Shown piece after piece: positions 8,105 to 15,536 of a DNA stretch of 20,458 nucleotides (position 1 is the stretch's first letter; each line of letters opens with the position of its first letter). The notes beneath the pieces are model-generated. The model was not told the DNA's origin. It did not search any database and worked only from the letters and a program-made list of their open reading frames with translations. This DNA is from Barthelona sp. PAP020 (taxonomy: Eukaryota; Metamonada: BaSk clade): assembly GCA_040182905.1 (NCBI GenBank), contig JARQWU010000189.1, forward strand, positions 1 to 20,458. The letters run 5' to 3'. The position numbers were made by a program, and so were the translations under genes.

Positions 8105-8452
8105 ATGTTATCTATCAAAATCGAATCAACAGAATCAGATATTTCTGAGTCTATAAGATTTGTTATTAATTCTGATGAAAAAATTGAGGGGAAAATTGAG
8201 TCAGTTTTGAGATTAGACATTGCTTATACAAATGAAGAAGTGAAATTACCAGATATTCTTTTTAATTTAGAAAATCAAAATGAATATGAGATAGATTTTT
8301 CTGCTTTAAGCAAAGTGAATTCTGTAATTATTCAAAATGTGGGATCAATGGAATTAAAAATTAAGACTTTAGATAACACTATTATTCAATCACAATTATT
8401 TACTTTGCAAATAATTTCAAGAATGGGAGTTCTCAAAAAACTTCTCATTTAG
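8105..8452 (+). CDS. Unrecognised 115-aa beta-rich protein
   Basis: ATG-started frame of 115 codons ending in TAG. The product is acidic at its N-terminus and shows short alternating hydrophobic strands throughout (for example VNSVIIQNVGSMELKIKTL, residues 71-89), suggesting a small all-beta fold. There is no signal peptide, membrane helix, Cys cluster or known motif. The strand-then-'IQNVGS'-then-strand pattern loosely resembles small beta-sandwich virion accessory proteins of bacteriophages, where similar 'IKNTG' strings occur. That is a texture match only and not a family call. The balanced composition and the divergent arrangement with the nucleosidase support a real gene. A T-rich stretch lies just before the ATG. 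Confidence 0.6.
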   Translation: MLSIKIESTESDISESIRFVINSDEKIEGKIESVLRLDIAYTNEEVKLPDILFNLENQNEYEIDFSALSKVNSVIIQNVGSMELKIKTLDNTIIQSQLFTLQIISRMGVLKKLLI

Positions 8453-8770
8453 TTTTTTTTTTTCAACTGCAAGAAATCATCTCTTAATGAATAGAGCTTT
8501 AATTGTTTAAATATGCTCAAATATACGGTGTGCTGTTAATAATATCAAAATTTTGTGATTTTTTTTTTAATCAAATACCCATTGAAGTTTCTTTATGTTA
8601 GGATTTTACATAAAAACCACTTTTTTCCTTTTTTTATTATTGTTATTATTGTTTTCCATGATTTTCAAATTGCAAAAGATTTGGAAAGGATTTTGACAAA
8701 AAAAAATTTTACTTCTTTATCAAATTTTAATAATGATTTAATAGAACACACAGAATCGTTAAACAAAACA
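8453..8770. other. Convergent interval with a doubtful small reading frame
   Basis: The 318 bp between the end of the 115-aa gene (plus) and the end of the 826-aa gene (minus). It starts with a poly-T run directly after the TAG, has another T-rich block at 8561-8568, and contains the frame described separately (8595-8797). No RNA gene or inverted repeat of note is seen. Confidence 0.5.
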
Positions 8771-8797
8771 TTACAAACCAAATTCTTTTCTCAATAA
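8595..8797 (+). pseudogene. Possible small gene split over two frames at a T-run, or a 3' exon
   Basis: An ATG at 8595 opens a short frame that begins with a hydrophobic, signal-anchor-like segment (MLGFYIKTTFFLFLLLLLLF) and stops at 8694. In the neighbouring frame, an open stretch without an ATG runs on to TAA at 8797. Its last 40 residues (from about 8670) look like ordinary polar, helical protein and include SLSNFNNDLIEHTESLN. The two join only through a one-base change of frame in or near the T-rich stretch 8620-8640. Explanations include a homopolymer length error, a decayed gene, an unseen intron, or plain chance. The frame overlaps the antisense end of the 826-aa gene by 27 bp. Low confidence. 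Confidence 0.22.
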
Positions 8798-11251
8798 TTC
8801 AGTATTTACTCCTGAAAACTCAAAATCAGAAAGTGACGAATTTGATTGTTTAAATAGATTATTCAACTGTTGAACATCCCTTTCTTTTTCTTCCAAATCC
8901 TGAGTAATAGATAAAACTTGTTTTTCCAATTCCAATACGGATTTTGAAAACTCTTGTGCATTTGACAATTTCTGTTTACTATTCAGTAATTCATCTTGCA
9001 AAGTATCAGTTAAATTTTGTGCATCTTTTAAATCTTTTACAAACTTTTGTTCCTTTTCATAAAAGTTAAACCTTAGCCTTTCCTGATTTTCAACTTTTCT
9101 TCTTAAATCAAAATTCTCTTGACGCAATTGGACAATTTCTTGTTCAAATGACTTGTTTGAAATATCTTTTAACCGACCAATTTCATTTTCAAGCAAACGA
9201 TTTCTTTCATTTGCCAATGTCAAATTCTGTTGTAGATTCATAATTTCTTCTTTTAGTAGATTAGAAGAAGTTTCAATAAATGAATTTGTCTCATCAAGAT
9301 TGGAGCTTGATAATGCTGAAACTTTCTTTTTCAATTCAGATATTGTGTCTTTGTAAGTCTTTTCCATATAATCAAACTGTTTTTTGTGATATCTATTGTT
9401 AGATTCAATCTTCACTAACAATTGATTCAAAGCAAATATATATTCTTCCCTAGTTGTCTCAATTTCAACCTCAATTGTTCTCTTAACATTGTTCAAATGA
9501 TTTCTTTGGATTTTAATCATTCTTATTAAATCAGTAGAAATCTTATCTCCTGCAATCTTTCTATTTCCATCCTCAAGCATTTTACTTTCCAATAACATTT
9601 TTTGTTTGTCAAGTTCATAATATTTTGTTTCTATTTGTCTCAACTTATCAACTTCCAAAGTCTTCTCATGCAACCTAATTTCTAAAAAGCTTGCTTCTTT
9701 TTTAATCTTATTATTCTCTTCAAATAGCTCTTGTTTTGATTGATTTAAGGCTTGAATAATACCTTCATTAGTCGATTTTTCAATCTCATATCTTTGCTTA
9801 TTCAAAGCATAATCTTGTTTTGTCTCTTGATTCTTTTCTTTGAAAGCCTTCAAAAATTTATACACTTCAGGAATTTCCAAAGATTTTATCGATTTTCCAA
9901 AAAACTCTGTGAACATATCTTGTATACTATATAATCTTGTTTGTGTTGAATCAATTTCATTTTTAAGATCATGAATTTGTTCTTCATAATTTTTTCCCTG
10001 TTCATACATTTTTGAATCATTTTTATTGTGTAATTGTTCAATTAATTGACGAGATTGGTTTGATAATTTAATAATCTTTTCTTCATATTCTTCAGTTAAA
10101 GTTTGTATCTTTTCTTTTAAAATGCGATCATGCTGACTCTTAATCAAGGTTCCTTCCTTTTGATAATTGTCTAAAATGCGTTGTCTTTCATTTAATTTTT
10201 GTGAAGTCGATTCAATTTCAATTTTAGATTGTAAAAATTTTTCTGATTCACTTTCAAAGCGTAATTTCAATTCTTCAATTTCCCTTTGATATCTTAATTC
10301 TTTCATAGAATATTCTTCTAACTTTGTTTCTTGATGTTTTAACTTTAAATTAAGATCTTTTAGTTGAAGACTTAAATCATTGATTTCTTTATTGTTTCTT
10401 TCAATAATATCATGTAATTGCCCTTCTTTTTGTTGTTTATTATCAATTTCATCAATTTTCCTTTGCAAAGAAATGTTTAAATCTTCTAACTTTCGTTGTT
10501 TTGATTCAGAATCTAAAACTTGCTTTTCATTTTCTAAACGAGTGTTTTCAGATGCTCGTAATTTCCTCCGATATTTGTTAGACGAATCTTCAAAATCCTT
10601 AACTTGTTCTTTCAATTGCTTGTTAAGTTTCTTTAAATTATTAAGATCAACAGTAAGGTGACGTATTTTTTGCCTATTTTCTCTTGATCTATCCTCAAAT
10701 TTTTGTTTTAACTCAACTAATATTTCAGAACGAACCTCATTGCTTCCATTTTCTATCAAATATTCCTCCATTTGATTTTGCAATTTTTCATTGGCTTGCT
10801 TTAACAAATGATTCTCATCATTTAATCGAGTAATTTCTTTGATTGTATCATTCATGTTAATTCGATTGATATTTGTTTCATTCAAACTGTTATTTGTTGT
10901 TACTGAATTTTGTAACTCCAATTCAGACATTCGTTCTAATAATTCTCGAATATAATCTTCTCTTTGAAAATCTAATCCTTCTTGGATAATTTCAACAAGT
11001 CTGTAAGGCAAAAATTGTTTGGTGCTTTCATCTTGTTTTAATAAATTAATCGATTCATTATTTAATAGAGATTCACAGACATTTTTTACACTTTTGGATA
11101 AAGATTCTAATCTTGAATAATAATTTTTTTTTAATATTTCAAATAAATCATTATCAACTTCATTATTCGTATCTTCACTGTAAGAATAGCGTCTTCTTTG
11201 CATGTTTTTCATGAATATTCCAATTCTATCATAGTTTAAAAGAGTAGACAT
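8771..11251 (-). CDS. Long coiled-coil protein, 826 aa
   Basis: One frame of 826 codons. The first 125 or so residues look like a small helical head: a basic RRRYSYSE patch near residue 19, then LFEILKKNYYSRLESL and a predicted helix up to LLERMSELE. The rest, roughly 130-805, is almost unbroken heptad-type coiled coil dominated by Glu, Lys, Leu, Gln and Asn with very few prolines, ending in a short non-coil tail (DFEFSGVNTELLRKEFGL). No motor, GRIP, CAP-Gly or membrane segment is present. The shape suits centrosomal, basal-body, Golgi-tether or cytoskeletal scaffold proteins, but coiled coils attract false matches, so I assign no function. M14 and M17 are alternative starts; the first ATG, preceded by GGTTTGA, gives the full frame. 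The 199-aa gene lies 115 bp upstream on the same strand. Confidence 0.88.
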   Translation of the reverse strand: MSTLLNYDRIGIFMKNMQRRRYSYSEDTNNEVDNDLFEILKKNYYSRLESLSKSVKNVCESLLNNESINLLKQDESTKQFLPYRLVEIIQEGLDFQREDYIRELLERMSELELQNSVTTNNSLNETNINRINMNDTIKEITRLNDENHLLKQANEKLQNQMEEYLIENGSNEVRSEILVELKQKFEDRSRENRQKIRHLTVDLNNLKKLNKQLKEQVKDFEDSSNKYRRKLRASENTRLENEKQVLDSESKQRKLEDLNISLQRKIDEIDNKQQKEGQLHDIIERNNKEINDLSLQLKDLNLKLKHQETKLEEYSMKELRYQREIEELKLRFESESEKFLQSKIEIESTSQKLNERQRILDNYQKEGTLIKSQHDRILKEKIQTLTEEYEEKIIKLSNQSRQLIEQLHNKNDSKMYEQGKNYEEQIHDLKNEIDSTQTRLYSIQDMFTEFFGKSIKSLEIPEVYKFLKAFKEKNQETKQDYALNKQRYEIEKSTNEGIIQALNQSKQELFEENNKIKKEASFLEIRLHEKTLEVDKLRQIETKYYELDKQKMLLESKMLEDGNRKIAGDKISTDLIRMIKIQRNHLNNVKRTIEVEIETTREEYIFALNQLLVKIESNNRYHKKQFDYMEKTYKDTISELKKKVSALSSSNLDETNSFIETSSNLLKEEIMNLQQNLTLANERNRLLENEIGRLKDISNKSFEQEIVQLRQENFDLRRKVENQERLRFNFYEKEQKFVKDLKDAQNLTDTLQDELLNSKQKLSNAQEFSKSVLELEKQVLSITQDLEEKERDVQQLNNLFKQSNSSLSDFEFSGVNTELLRKEFGL

Positions 11252-11366
11252 TCAAACCGCCATTTTTTTTTGAAATTGTTTTATTGATTATTGTTTTTGT
11301 TTGGAAACAATATCGTGAATGAGCCTTGCAATAATTGCTTAAAAAAAAACATAAAATCATAAATTT

Positions 11367-11966
11367 TTACATTTCATTTGGATTGAAAGAATTTTGTGTG
11401 TAAATTGATAATAACAACTTTATTTGCCCATCTAATAAAGCAATTTTTTCATTTAATCTATTCAATATATCATAACATTGTTTAATTTGGTCATGAGTTT
11501 TGCTCAATTCATCTTTTAATTTGCTGGTTTTGCAATTCAAATCATCCTTATCTATTAACTGCAAAAACAATAAACAATCATTCAATAAATTATTTGTGCC
11601 TAAAAAATATTCAGAATTGATAAAATTTGCATTGCTGGAAGGAATAGAATTACAAATTGCCTCACAAGTGTTTGATATTTGAGTGATAGTTGATTTTAAC
11701 TCATTTAAATGATAATTTTGTATTGTATTAAAAAACAATCCAGAATTTTTCACATTTGCAACCAATTCTGAAATTTCGCTCAATTTTTGGGCCCTCAATT
11801 TCTCCCAATATAAATCGGCTTGAAAAATAAAATATTGAGTGGCTTTCATCATTTGATATTTGACTTTTTCTTGCCTTTTGAACAAAGAACGTGTTAATTT
11901 TTGTTTAATGTACAATAATTGAATTAATTTGGTTTTTTCAATCGATATATCATCAGAATTTACCAT
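11367..11966 (-). CDS. Unrecognised 199-aa helical protein
   Basis: ATG to TAA, 199 codons. The product is nearly all helical, with a basic segment at residues 22-45 (KQKLTRSLFKRQEKVKYQ) and two coiled-coil stretches: residues 10-75, and 140-190 where KLKDELSKTHDQIKQCYDILNRLNEKI keeps good heptad spacing. A break rich in Ser and Asn (about 107-120) separates them. No motif identifies a family. Small coiled-coil proteins of this shape occur as subunits of kinetochore, augmin, BLOC and tethering complexes, but nothing here chooses among them. It is divergent from the RING gene across 73 bp, so the two probably share a promoter region. Confidence 0.72.
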   Translation of the reverse strand: MVNSDDISIEKTKLIQLLYIKQKLTRSLFKRQEKVKYQMMKATQYFIFQADLYWEKLRAQKLSEISELVANVKNSGLFFNTIQNYHLNELKSTITQISNTCEAICNSIPSSNANFINSEYFLGTNNLLNDCLLFLQLIDKDDLNCKTSKLKDELSKTHDQIKQCYDILNRLNEKIALLDGQIKLLLSIYTQNSFNPNEM

Positions 11967-12039
11967 AAAACTTGATAAATTGTAAAAAAAGGGTTGTTTA
12001 GTTTTTTCTTCTTTTTTTTTTTTTCAGTTATTCAATCAA
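11967..12039. promoter_or_regulatory. 73-bp divergent spacer with a splice-acceptor-like poly-T/CAG before the RING gene
   Basis: Start codons of the 199-aa gene (minus) and the RING gene (plus) are separated by only 73 bp. On the plus strand, a pyrimidine tract at about 12000-12024 (nearly all T) is followed by CAG at 12025-12027, then 12 bases, then the ATG. This resembles a 3' splice site in a 5' UTR or a trans-splice acceptor. It is equally well read as a nucleosome-excluding poly-T promoter element, since other genes here also have T runs before their starts without the CAG. Confidence 0.4.
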
Positions 12040-12609
12040 ATGAATGAGAATAATAGCCAAATATATTGCTGGGAATGTGGAGATTGGAATAGAAGCGAAA
12101 TATTAGATGGTGAATATGTATGCTCAGTTTGTCATTCTTCTTTCGTTAGCTTCAGTAATTCTGACGTTGAAATATCTTCTAGCTCTGAATTTGAACATGA
12201 GGAGATTGAAGAACAAGAAATTGAACCGGAACCACAAAATGATAATGATAATGTTGCTCGAGATTTATTTGGCAATGTTGTTGAAAGAATGAATCCTATT
12301 CAACATGTAGGACGTCTTGGTCCATTTATATTTTCAACCGGTAATTTTACCACAATTTTGCAAACTTTATCAAACCAGGAAAGAAACAATGCAGTATCTG
12401 ATGCGTTTTTGAATTCTTTGGAGAGGTTTAACTGTACACTAGACTTAATTGGGGAAAATTGTCCAATATGTTTCGGAGAATATAAAGAAGAGAGTGAATT
12501 AATATCTTTACCATGTCAACACACATTTCATTCAGAATGTTTAATTGAATGGCTAAAACAAAATAACACGTGTCCTATTTGTCGTGCAAATGTTGAAGAA
12601 AATGAATGA
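12040..12609 (+). CDS. RING-H2 E3 ubiquitin ligase, RNF115/RNF126-like
   Basis: A 189-aa protein with two zinc modules. Residues 10-31 form a zinc ribbon (C10-x2-C13 ... C28-x2-C31) like the N-terminal BCA2-type finger of RNF115 and RNF126, which can bind ubiquitin or client proteins. An acidic, low-complexity linker follows (about 43-70). Residues 141-181 are a complete RING-H2 domain: C141, C144, C159, H161, H164, C167, C178, C181. The conserved Trp after the sixth ligand (W171) and the Pro in CPIC are present, as needed for E2 binding. It is expected to transfer ubiquitin in the cytosol, possibly in protein quality control as for its animal relatives. It is shorter than human RNF126 (about 310 aa). 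The first ATG is used; a second, out-of-frame ATG overlaps it by context (ATGAATGAG). Confidence 0.9.
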   Translation: MNENNSQIYCWECGDWNRSEILDGEYVCSVCHSSFVSFSNSDVEISSSSEFEHEEIEEQEIEPEPQNDNDNVARDLFGNVVERMNPIQHVGRLGPFIFSTGNFTTILQTLSNQERNNAVSDAFLNSLERFNCTLDLIGENCPICFGEYKEESELISLPCQHTFHSECLIEWLKQNNTCPICRANVEENE

Positions 12610-13275
12610 AGTGTTTGTCCAGAAAATTTTTACTGACCGTTCTGAATTATTCCTTTCAAAAGTTTCTCATAATCATATTAGAAGTTTAAACAAACACGTT
12701 TTATTGTGACTCCCTTTATTTTGAAGATAATAAAAATTTTCTTTTTTTGTTTTTGATTTTTTTTTTTCAAAGAGTGTTTTATAGAGGTTTAAGCCGCTTA
12801 TTTTTATTGATTGATTTACTAATAAAAAAAACAATGAATTATCTCCAGATAATTTGGGAATTTTTTATTCTTTCCTTCATGCTTAAACAGTTTTGATAAT
12901 CCAATTTAATTCAAAAAAAAGAGAGCAAAGCAAAAAAAGTTCATAGAAACAGAATGAATATATAGAATTTTGCACATCAAGGATAGTTCTTCAGCCATAT
13001 TATGTCTAAACATCTTTTTTCTGTTTAAAAAAAACTTTCAAAGAAAATGCTAAAAAACTGAAACGAAGTCTGTTTTTTGAAAGTTGGAAAAAAAAATAGG
13101 AAAATTGTAATTTTTATTGCATGGTGAAAAACTTGATGTGTAAGACAAATGAAAATATGAACATTGTGGACGACTCCATTTTCGATTTGATTCAGCATGT
13201 GATAAAAATTGAATTGCAACATTTTTCAATGTCTCACAGCCTGTTACCTGGCCATAAAGATAAAAAAAAAATTGA
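12610..13275. other. Convergent intergenic region, 666 bp
   Basis: It lies between the ends of the RING gene (plus) and the dynactin-like gene (minus). The first half is AT-rich with poly-T tracts (12740-12768) and one clear palindrome, listed separately. The second half (13100-13260) has noticeably more mixed base composition and an ATG frame on the plus strand, also listed separately. Minus-strand frames here start with TTG or GTG or are rich in Phe and look spurious. No tRNA-like structure was found. Confidence 0.5.
12837..12854. repeat. Palindrome, 8-bp arms with CC centre
   Basis: AATTATCT-CC-AGATAATT is a perfect inverted repeat of 8 bp around two bases, in the 3' flank shared by two convergent genes. 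It might act in 3'-end formation or be chance in AT-rich DNA. Confidence 0.45.
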
Positions 13276-13342
13276 TCATTTATTTTTTGCAAGCTCCTCC
13301 TTCAATTCAAAACAAAGTGATCTCTGTATATTAAGCTCATAA
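13121..13342 (+). CDS. Possible small 73-aa frame
   Basis: An ATG-started frame whose first 55 residues have non-repetitive, protein-like composition (for example DDSIFDLIQHVIKIELQH at residues 17-34). It has more G and C in third codon positions than its neighbours. Its last 67 bp run antisense over the end of the dynactin-like gene, and that part is probably meaningless. It could be a real microprotein, an exon, or the remains of a structured RNA. I recognise no family. Confidence 0.22.
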   Translation: MVKNLMCKTNENMNIVDDSIFDLIQHVIKIELQHFSMSHSLLPGHKDKKKIDHLFFASSSFNSKQSDLCILSS

Positions 13343-15099
13343 TCTTTATTTTGGAGAGATTTTTCAAGTTGAACAATTATCGATTTCAAGTGGTCAATTT
13401 CAACTGTTTGAATTTCTTCCAAATTTTCATCATTGGATTGATTACTCTTTATCTGAACATGCAAATAGTTTTCAATCAAATGATGAAATAAGTTCAAATA
13501 GATTGGGGTAATCGCTTCCAAATCACACTGATTAGAAGAACCTTTATTCAAATTCAACAAATAATTCAAAAGATTTGAAATTTCATCAAAGGGGGATGCT
13601 AATTTTTGCATATCAATTAACTCAATATATTCAAATCTTTCGGTCTTTGGATGAAACAACAAAGTTTGAACACACTCACTAAATATTTTCAATTCATCCT
13701 CCTTTAACGTAAAATTATTTAAAATATAAAGCAAATAATAAAAATATTGCAAACGATGATCTTGACATAGTTGATAGAAAGAGAAATTTTCAGTAAAAAC
13801 TTCAAATTTCACTTCATTTGAATTTTCACTTGTTCTTTTAATCTGAAATTGCTTGCTTATTTCCATATTCATCATTCCTAAATGATAAAATAGCATGCAA
13901 AATTGTTGAATTTCCTCAGTTGTCGAAAAAATATTGGTGTGTTGAAAAAGCTTGTTTATGCTATCAATAAAATATTGAATCAATTTAAAAATCTCATGAA
14001 TTTCATCACTAAAAAGTGTTTGCGGAAGAGCTAAAGGAAAATTGATAAAAAAAAATTTTCTTTCTTGTTCTTTCTTCGCTTTTAAAAAATAATTTTCATT
14101 TTTCAATTGTCGAATTTTGTTTTTTAAATCGGAAATTTCAATTAATCTAGTTTTTAACGTGTGAAACGAACTGCTCAACACTTTCAATAACTTTTCATTT
14201 CTTTCTTTTAAAACAAGTTCTTTGCGTTTCAATTCCAAAAGAAGTTGATCATTCAAGCTATTTACTTTCAAACTTACAGCTTGAACTTTTACTAATTTTT
14301 TTAGTTCATTTTCAACATCCTTATCTTTACCCTTTGAGATGGTATCTATTTTTTCCTGATAAATTTTGATTTGTTTATTCAATTCTTTACAATAAATTGC
14401 CATTTTTTTCATTCTATTTTCATCAAAACATTTTGATTTTGATGGTGTCAATTTTTTATCTTTTTCAATACTTTGATTTAACTTAAAGTCTTTAATTGTT
14501 AATATCAAATGGTCAAATCGCATTTCTAACTCTTTTATAATATTTGATGAGTACTTATCACATTTCAACACATGTAACAAATCTTTCGTTTGGATTTTCA
14601 AAATATCAGAATCAGAATATCTTTTTATCTCATCATGGAATAATAAAGAAGGTGATTGAGGAATTGGTTGTGGAACAATTTTTAATCCCATATTTCGAGG
14701 TTCAGGACTGGGACTTATGCCTGAACTAATGGAAAGAGAATAAGTATCAGATTCATTATAACTCAAAGGGGTATCAATATCAACAGAATCGGTTCTGTTG
14801 TATTTTTCACTAAAAATTTCGCTTGGTGTTTCAATAAAATCTTCATTCTTTTCATTTTCATCAACTATTTCAAGTCTTTTGAAGTTAACAAATATTCCAT
14901 GTTTGGATTTGCAACGAAAATATCTTTTCCCCTTAATTTTTCCATCATTTTTTCCTAAAGGTTGATCTAACTCAACTCCAAACCAGGTTCCACTTTTCAC
15001 ATGAATGTCACCAATATATCTAATAAAACCGCAACATTCAACTAAATTTTTTTCGTCTTTTATCAATCGAACTCTTGAACCCAAATTAAATTGATTCAT
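13276..15099 (-). CDS. DCTN1: Dynactin p150Glued-like protein: CAP-Gly, coiled coil, dynactin domain
   Basis: A 607-aa protein. Residues 7-75 are a canonical CAP-Gly domain with SGTWFGVELDQPLGKNDG (36-53), including the GKNDG motif that grips the C-terminal EEY of alpha-tubulin and EB1. A Ser/Pro-rich linker follows (about 88-155), then coiled coil (225-345). A helical region (355-545) aligns by eye with the dynactin domain of p150: HLGMMNMEISKQFQ, FSFYQLCQDHRLQYFYYLL and the EAITPIYLNLFHHLI block near 528-542 correspond to similarly spaced segments of animal p150. A short second coil (562-605) ends the protein. Dynactin p150 links dynein to microtubules and cargo. The protein is about half the length of animal p150 (about 1280 aa). 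The CAP-Gly call is firm; the p150 call is a good inference, with CLIP-type or other CAP-Gly proteins as the alternative. Its ATG lies 8 bp from that of the divergent neighbour. Confidence 0.75.
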   Translation of the reverse strand: MNQFNLGSRVRLIKDEKNLVECCGFIRYIGDIHVKSGTWFGVELDQPLGKNDGKIKGKRYFRCKSKHGIFVNFKRLEIVDENEKNEDFIETPSEIFSEKYNRTDSVDIDTPLSYNESDTYSLSISSGISPSPEPRNMGLKIVPQPIPQSPSLLFHDEIKRYSDSDILKIQTKDLLHVLKCDKYSSNIIKELEMRFDHLILTIKDFKLNQSIEKDKKLTPSKSKCFDENRMKKMAIYCKELNKQIKIYQEKIDTISKGKDKDVENELKKLVKVQAVSLKVNSLNDQLLLELKRKELVLKERNEKLLKVLSSSFHTLKTRLIEISDLKNKIRQLKNENYFLKAKKEQERKFFFINFPLALPQTLFSDEIHEIFKLIQYFIDSINKLFQHTNIFSTTEEIQQFCMLFYHLGMMNMEISKQFQIKRTSENSNEVKFEVFTENFSFYQLCQDHRLQYFYYLLYILNNFTLKEDELKIFSECVQTLLFHPKTERFEYIELIDMQKLASPFDEISNLLNYLLNLNKGSSNQCDLEAITPIYLNLFHHLIENYLHVQIKSNQSNDENLEEIQTVEIDHLKSIIVQLEKSLQNKDYELNIQRSLCFELKEELAKNK

Positions 15100-15107
15100 T
15101 CTAACAT

Positions 15108-15536
15108 ATGAATAACGATAATGTTAAAAAATACAATGATGATTTGATAACTTTTGATACTAATATTGACGATTATAATTATAACAATGGGGTTTTTATT
15201 GGAACAAAATCAAAATATAAAACTTCAAACAAGGATTTAACATTCCCTAAACAGCTGTTAAGTCAAAATGATACTGTAGACTTTCAAACCACAAAAGAAC
15301 CTGAAAAAGAAAAAGAAATCTATTTACCGGGTTTAAAATATGGGTGTAATTATACTATATATGAAAATGATCCAACGGAAAATCATTCAAAATATTTGTT
15401 AACTTGTATTGAAAATAATGAAAAAATACCCATATTAAAAATCATTAATATGGAACGAATAGCCAATATAACAAACAAAAAAGCGATCTTTCAAAAGAAA
15501 GACAAAAGGTTGCAATTTGAAATTTGGACTTTATAA
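15108..15536 (+). CDS. Unrecognised 142-aa protein
   Basis: ATG to TAA, 142 codons. The first 70 residues are polar, Asn/Asp/Lys-rich and probably disordered. From about residue 72 the sequence becomes fold-like (LPGLKYGCNYTIYE, then PILKIINMERIANITNKKAIF, ending in LQFEIWTL), suggesting a small alpha/beta or beta domain. I do not recognise it. The context is striking: its start lies 8 bp from the start of the dynactin-like gene, and its last two codons overlap the last two codons of the GRIP-like gene. The frame therefore occupies exactly the gap between two minus-strand genes, and its promoter and 3' end must sit inside the neighbours' coding sequence. The balanced C-terminal half supports a real gene. 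Confidence 0.62.
   Translation: MNNDNVKKYNDDLITFDTNIDDYNYNNGVFIGTKSKYKTSNKDLTFPKQLLSQNDTVDFQTTKEPEKEKEIYLPGLKYGCNYTIYENDPTENHSKYLLTCIENNEKIPILKIINMERIANITNKKAIFQKKDKRLQFEIWTL
15531..15536. other. Shared palindromic stop TTATAA of two convergent genes
   Basis: TTATAA is its own reverse complement. Read on the plus strand it gives Leu-stop for the 142-aa protein, and on the minus strand it gives Leu-stop for the GRIP-like protein. The two coding sequences therefore overlap by exactly six bases with no 3' spacer. Each mRNA's 3' UTR must be antisense to the other's coding region. Confidence 0.85.

Noticed and set aside
13025-13292. Two overlapping minus-strand frames downstream of the dynactin-like gene
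   Set aside because: Neither shows protein-like composition throughout; both are rich in Phe, and the longer one lacks an ATG start. They look like chance frames.
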